64,000 nucleotides of DNA. Source: Bacillus atrophaeus. Lineage in GTDB: Bacteria; Bacillota; Bacilli; Bacillales; Bacillaceae. The position numbers and the translations under genes were made by a program. The DNA is taken from contig NZ_LSBB01000001.1 in assembly GCF_001584335.1 (NCBI RefSeq), positions 124,001 through 188,000 of the forward strand, given 5' to 3'. The notes beneath the pieces were generated by a model that was not told the origin of the DNA, did not search any database, and was given only the letters and a program-made list of their open reading frames with translations. This document shows, piece after piece, positions 60,320 through 64,000 of this stretch; the stretch's first letter is position 1; every line of letters starts with the position of its first letter.

Positions 60320-60916
60320 ATGATTGTAACCGCGGAAGAAAAGAAATCAGTTACGCTGCAAAAGACAATTGTCCATACGTTAGGTCCTGCAGGCACTAAT
60401 TGTGAAAAGGCCGGTTATCTTTGGCTTGAAAATCAGGGTCTGAAGGGTGAGGTACGGCTGTACGGCACTCTTGAGGAAGCGCTGATGCATGTAAAGGAGA
60501 CGGAACATTCAGTACTTTTGGGGTGTGCTGTCTATCCGCTTTTACACAATGTCGTTTTTGAAAATCTGCTTGATATGGAAATTATCGATAGCTTTGTGAT
60601 GCCTACCTATAGCATGGTTCTTGCCGCCAAACAGGACATCGGCCATAAGGATATCGGAACAATTGCTTCCCACCCTGCGCCGGCTCATTTGGCAAAGCTT
60701 TTCAGCGATAATGTCCAATTAGTCAACAGCAATTCACAAGCCGCGCTGGATTGTTCGTCGGGCCATACAGATGCCTGCATTACCACACTCAAAGCCGCTG
60801 CGGAGAACCACTTACATGTTGTAAAAGACTTTGGCGAAGTGCCGATGTGCTTTACGATTCACGGGTTAAAGAATAAACCTGATATGGAGGATGACTATGC
60901 TGACAGTCACGAATGA
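60320..60916 (+). CDS. BacA-like (prephenate dehydratase-fold) protein
   Basis: This 198-residue protein has the prephenate-binding fold: HTLGPAGTNCEKAG near residue 16 (compare GPxGT of dehydratases), IASHPAPAHLAKL, and NSNSQAALDCSSGHTDACIT. The catalytic TRF motif of true prephenate dehydratase is absent (PMCFTIHG at that place), as in the BacA/AerD/SalX prephenate decarboxylases, which it resembles in size and order. ATG 60320 follows TAGGAGG. Its end overlaps the next gene by 20 nt. Decarboxylation of prephenate or a related keto acid is a reasonable guess but not shown. Confidence 0.7.
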   Translation: MIVTAEEKKSVTLQKTIVHTLGPAGTNCEKAGYLWLENQGLKGEVRLYGTLEEALMHVKETEHSVLLGCAVYPLLHNVVFENLLDMEIIDSFVMPTYSMVLAAKQDIGHKDIGTIASHPAPAHLAKLFSDNVQLVNSNSQAALDCSSGHTDACITTLKAAAENHLHVVKDFGEVPMCFTIHGLKNKPDMEDDYADSHE

Positions 60917-62123
60917 TCTAATTGAAACGGTAAAAACAAAAATTGTTCCTCTTGTACACGAAATTCAGCAGTACCAGCATTTCAAAGGACAGATTGAAAA
61001 AAATGAAGACCGGGCAAAGCAGCTTCTTGCTGAACTGGTAAAAGACGCAAAAACAATCTGGCAATCGCTGAAGCTGGAAGAGGTCGGGGAAGCGTTTGAA
61101 CAGGATGTATCTGACTGGATCAGCCGCGGTCTGAACGAAACGCCGTATTTTGACCGCACACTGACAGCATACCGTCCGCCGAATAATCATGAGACGACCT
61201 TTTTTCTGGCGCCGATTGTGACGCCAAACGGACCGCATAAGAAAGGCAGTTTTTTTGAAGCCTTTTTAGCGAGCCGAGAGGAGCCGGATATGATGATTCC
61301 GATTGAAGAAGAGCTGCCGCATCCGCAAAATGGCTGTCAATCATTAAAGCTCTTAGCAGGGTCAAAGGGATTCACCGAAGAAAAATGTATCGTGTTTTTC
61401 CCGGAGAACGTCAAAACACGCGAGAAAATTACTTCTCAAACGTTTGCGATTTTCTACTTTAATAAATTTTATCAAATTTACAATGATGATACGCTGATCA
61501 GAGCGCGTAATATATTTGAAAACATGACATTCAAGTCATCTGATATTAATCCTGAAGATACATATGAAGCGAGGGTGCTGTGGGGCTATCTGCACGACTA
61601 TTATCACCACTGCGGAAATAAGCCTTTTAACAAACATATCCAAGCAAAAATGAACTTTTTTGCCGGTATATTAGAAGAAATTAAAGTAGATTGCCAGACG
61701 ATCATCACTTTATTTGAGCGCAAATTTCCGTATTGGGAAGAAATTATTGAATTTGTCTTATTTGAACGGCTTCTGCGTTATCCGAGCCAGCATAATGCCG
61801 CGCAAAACTTTGATTCTGGCACAGGGTTTTTCTTATTCAGCTGGCTGATGGATAACAGCCAGTCGATCCAAAAAGGGCAAACCAAGCCTCTGTCTCTCAA
61901 TCTTGAACTATGTATCAATGATCTGAAAACGCTGGTTGCCGAAATAGAAGAGCTGGAAAAAATTGAGGATGATTTGGTCTATAAAAAGCAGGCCGAGCAA
62001 TTTGTGAGACACTTCCTGCCGCCGGGCGCTGAGGGCGACCGCTTCAGTATTCCTGAACAATATGTCATTTACAGCCGCAATGCCGCGATTGAGACGCCTT
62101 ACTTAGTATTTAACCAAGATTAA
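60897..62123 (+). CDS. DUF6421-like protein with possible metal site
   Basis: This 408-residue soluble protein has no firm functional family; I believe it fits DUF6421. A long helical N-terminus (about 1-75) precedes a mixed domain with VTPNGPHKKGSFFEAF. The striking part is LHDYYHHCGNKP (His233, His237, His238) followed 22 residues later by EEIKVD (Glu260-Asp265). This spacing resembles a two-His plus acidic-helix metal centre of zinc-hydrolase type. The start is ATG 60897 because TGGAGG lies 6 nt before it. It is in the middle of the operon and is therefore likely an enzyme of the same pathway. Confidence 0.65.
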   Translation: MLTVTNDLIETVKTKIVPLVHEIQQYQHFKGQIEKNEDRAKQLLAELVKDAKTIWQSLKLEEVGEAFEQDVSDWISRGLNETPYFDRTLTAYRPPNNHETTFFLAPIVTPNGPHKKGSFFEAFLASREEPDMMIPIEEELPHPQNGCQSLKLLAGSKGFTEEKCIVFFPENVKTREKITSQTFAIFYFNKFYQIYNDDTLIRARNIFENMTFKSSDINPEDTYEARVLWGYLHDYYHHCGNKPFNKHIQAKMNFFAGILEEIKVDCQTIITLFERKFPYWEEIIEFVLFERLLRYPSQHNAAQNFDSGTGFFLFSWLMDNSQSIQKGQTKPLSLNLELCINDLKTLVAEIEELEKIEDDLVYKKQAEQFVRHFLPPGAEGDRFSIPEQYVIYSRNAAIETPYLVFNQD

Positions 62124-62137
62124 TAAAGAAAGCTGGA

Positions 62138-63442
62138 ATGGAATTGAATCTAAAGCTAAGTCGAATCGGACAAAAAATGAGCCGGAAAGTCGGAGTCAGG
62201 GCCATTATGGGAGACATACAGGAGGTGCTTGCCTCCGGCTCTGACCAATATACGAATCTGAGTGTAGGGAACCCAAGCATTCTGCCGGAAGTGACGGCAG
62301 TGTGGGAGTCTAAGCTGAAAGAGCTGCTTCTGGATGAAGCATTTCCTTCGATTATCAGCCAGTATGGGTCAAGCTACGGAACAGATGAGCTGATTGAGAG
62401 TGTCGTTCGATTCTTTAATAACGAATACGGCCTCACACTTGATCGGTCAAACGTGCTGATCACCGCCGGCAGCCAGAATTTGTTTTTTCTTGCCATTAAT
62501 GCTTTTTGCGGAGTTGGAGCAGACTCTAAACTGAAAAAGGCATTGATTCCGATGCTTCCTGATTACTCCGGTTATAGCGGGGTGGCGCTGGACGAGACGA
62601 TGATAGAGGGCATTTCGCCAATCGTGTCCAAGCTGGATGATCACACATTTCGTTATGAATTAGACAAAGAGGCGTTTTTGGAAAAAATGTACAACGACCC
62701 GGATATCGGGGCTGTGGTTCTGTCACGGCCAAACAATCCATGCGGAAATATCCTTTCAGGTGAGGATATTGAAGCGATATCAAAGGTCTGCGGAGAGCTG
62801 AACATTCCGTGCCTTATTGATTCCGCTTATGCACCTCCATTTCCGGCTATCAATTTTGTTGAGATGGAGCCGGTGTTTCATGAATCTATTATTCACTGCC
62901 TGAGTATTTCCAAGACAGGCCTCGCCGGGGAAAGGGTTGGGATTGCGATTGGGTCTGCCGCTTTTATTCAAATCATGGAAGCTTTTCAATCGAATGCCTC
63001 CATTCATTCATCTAGGCTGGGCCAATGCATGGTGGCGGCCGCCATTAATGACGGAAGCCTTGTGTCAGTATCCAAGACATCTATCAGGCCCTATTATAAG
63101 AAAAAATTTGCGGTGCTCGAAGAAGCGCTGATAAACGCCATGCCTCTTGATAAAAAGTGGTTTTTACACAAAGGAGAAGGATCGCTGTTCGCATGGATCT
63201 GGTTTGAAGACTTGCCGGTCGGTGACATGGAGTTATATGAAACATTGAAAGCGCATTATGTCATTGTTGTTCCGGGCTCTTCTTTTTTCCATAATACAAG
63301 CAAGCGAACAGACCATGAACAGCGCTGTATCAGAATCAGCCTGACTGTTTCAGACGAAGAAATGAGAAAAGGAATTGAGACGTTAGCCGCTGTGATATCA
63401 AGTATATATGATGCTCATAAAGAAAGTTTGAACATGATTTGA
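62138..63442 (+). CDS. PLP aminotransferase, AvtA-like
   Basis: This 434-residue fold-type I aminotransferase has PLP-site features: SRPNNPCGN (Asn), LIDSAYAPPFP with Asp228 and Tyr231, SISKTGLAGERVG with the Schiff-base Lys259, and a C-terminal Arg in QRCIRISL. The first part QYGSSYGTDELIESV is typical of valine-pyruvate aminotransferases. ATG 62138 has a weak ribosome site (AAAGCTGGA), so coupling to the upstream gene 14 nt away may help. In the pathway it may put the amino group on a keto acid made by the BacA-like step. Confidence 0.82.
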   Translation: MELNLKLSRIGQKMSRKVGVRAIMGDIQEVLASGSDQYTNLSVGNPSILPEVTAVWESKLKELLLDEAFPSIISQYGSSYGTDELIESVVRFFNNEYGLTLDRSNVLITAGSQNLFFLAINAFCGVGADSKLKKALIPMLPDYSGYSGVALDETMIEGISPIVSKLDDHTFRYELDKEAFLEKMYNDPDIGAVVLSRPNNPCGNILSGEDIEAISKVCGELNIPCLIDSAYAPPFPAINFVEMEPVFHESIIHCLSISKTGLAGERVGIAIGSAAFIQIMEAFQSNASIHSSRLGQCMVAAAINDGSLVSVSKTSIRPYYKKKFAVLEEALINAMPLDKKWFLHKGEGSLFAWIWFEDLPVGDMELYETLKAHYVIVVPGSSFFHNTSKRTDHEQRCIRISLTVSDEEMRKGIETLAAVISSIYDAHKESLNMI

Positions 63443-63446
63443 CAGG

Positions 63447-63479
63447 AAAAGATGATGTAATAAACGTCATCTTTTTTTG
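63447..63479 (+). terminator. Terminator of the five-gene operon
   Basis: AAAAGATGA / TCATCTTTT closes an 11-nt loop and is followed by T-rich DNA, 5 nt after the last stop. Confidence 0.85.
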
Positions 63480-63482
63480 CTA

Positions 63483-63519
63483 TGAAAGCGTTGACATTAT
63501 CAAAACCTGGTGCTAAGGT
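63483..63519 (+). promoter_or_regulatory. bglPH promoter with overlapping cre
   Basis: TGAAAGCGTTGACA (63483-63496) is a full 14-of-14 match to the cre consensus and includes the -35 TTGACA (63491). A 17-bp spacer leads to TAAGGT (63514). CcpA binding would block the promoter, as known for bglPH. Confidence 0.85.
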
Positions 63520-63549
63520 ATAGCTACAAACCAATACAGCAATTCTCTA

Positions 63550-63578
63550 GGATTGTTACTGTGTAAACAGGCAAAACC
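63550..63578 (+). promoter_or_regulatory. LicT ribonucleic antiterminator (RAT)
   Basis: This 29-nt element begins GGATTGTTACTG and ends CAGGCAAAACC, the typical RAT of beta-glucoside operons. LicT binding stabilises it and excludes the overlapping terminator. Confidence 0.9.
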
Positions 63579-63636
63579 TAAATTATGTCAGTGTGAGGGG
63601 CAACTCTCGTAAACTGCGTAATTTAGGTTTTTTTTA
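63573..63636 (+). terminator. RAT-controlled terminator upstream of bglP
   Basis: AAAACCTAAATTA pairs with TAATTTAGGTTTT over 13 bp and is followed by a T run. Its left arm shares six nt with the RAT, so the two structures exclude each other. Confidence 0.9.
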
Positions 63637-63748
63637 TTTCAATGTTGGAGGTGATGCGGCATTTTATGTACTGACTCATACCAAAAAACCTGGAGAAAGG
63701 CGGCCACCTTCCATCCAGGTTATTCCCCCAAAAATAGGAGGTATACAC

Positions 63749-64000
63749 ATGGACTATCATAAAGTATCAAAAGAGATATTACAACTTGTCGGCGGTGAGG
63801 AGAACGTCCAGAGTGTGATCCATTGTATGACAAGGCTGCGTTTCAACCTTCATGACAATGCCAAAGCGGATCGGAGCCGTTTGGAGCAGATGGACGGCGT
63901 CATGGGCACGAACATCAGCGGCGAACAATTCCAAATCATTATCGGAAATAACGTGCCGAAGGTGTATAAAGCATTATTAGAAAACAGCGGGCTCAGCGAG
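63749..64000 (+). CDS. bglP: Beta-glucoside PTS enzyme II BglP, 5' part
   Basis: The first 84 residues are an IIB domain of the glucose/sucrose-type PTS family: HCMTRLRF with the phospho-Cys at residue 26, and GVMGTNISGEQFQIIIG. The IIC and IIA parts lie beyond the right edge. ATG 63749 follows TAGGAGG. Controlled by CcpA (cre) and LicT (RAT). It phosphorylates salicin or arbutin during uptake and also regulates LicT in B. subtilis. Confidence 0.93.
   Translation, partial: MDYHKVSKEILQLVGGEENVQSVIHCMTRLRFNLHDNAKADRSRLEQMDGVMGTNISGEQFQIIIGNNVPKVYKALLENSGLSE

Overview
The window is chromosomal DNA of a low-GC Gram-positive bacterium of the Bacillus subtilis group. This rests on recognisable orthologues and gene order (yxb genes, htpG, csbC, the full iol cluster, yxdJKLM, yxe genes, deoR-dra-nupC-pdp, hutPHUIGM, an Abn2-type arabinanase, the start of bglP) and on B. 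subtilis-style control sites: AGGAGG ribosome binding sites, TTG/GTG starts, tandem IolR boxes, perfect cre sites, a perfect Fur box, a HutP-type attenuator and a LicT-type RAT. Gene content differs from strain 168 as I remember it, so a close relative rather than 168 is likely. I could not search a database.

Layout. 1-9.2 kb: 5' part of an aldehyde dehydrogenase gene, a double-TetR regulator, a short-chain dehydrogenase, htpG, csbC with a sigma-B-like promoter, an HPP membrane protein, a CGNR zinc-finger protein and iolS. 9.2-21.8 kb: iolR and divergent iolABCDEFGHIJ for myo-inositol catabolism. 21.8-28.4 kb: Fur-boxed siderophore-binding lipoprotein YxeB, a small membrane protein, then the YxdJK two-component system with the YxdLM peptide-sensing ABC transporter and YxeA. 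28.4-36.1 kb: spore-coat-type proteins (yxeD, yxeE), yxeF, yxeG, yxeH, the Ntn hydrolase yxeI, then a ROK kinase next to an EutH-like transporter, and yxxB. 36.2-40.6 kb: deoxyribonucleoside use (deoR, dra, nupC, pdp). 40.6-48.1 kb: histidine utilisation on the minus strand (hutP-H-U-I-G-M). 48.4-49.9 kb: secreted arabinanase.

Accessory part. 49.9-54.0 kb is AT-rich and holds a restriction-modification island: XRE-like candidate controller, AlwI/BstNBI-family type IIS endonuclease, a 29-residue membrane peptide, an m5C methyltransferase and a Vsr mismatch endonuclease. 54.3-58.0 kb is a type VII secretion LXG toxin locus (yxiB/yxiC-like helpers, YxiD-like toxin, DUF2247 immunity protein) followed by a decayed second toxin tip and immunity gene. 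58.0-63.5 kb is a five-gene operon (EamA exporter, ATP-grasp ligase, BacA-like protein, DUF6421 protein with a possible metal site, AvtA-like aminotransferase). It looks like a bacilysin-related pathway for an unusual amino acid or dipeptide and is the best candidate for an undescribed system here. The window ends in bglP with its cre, RAT and terminator.

Functional logic: the backbone is mostly carbon and nitrogen scavenging under catabolite control (inositol, deoxynucleosides, histidine, arabinan, beta-glucosides). Competition functions (restriction-modification, contact toxin, putative antimetabolite) cluster between the arabinanase gene and bglP.
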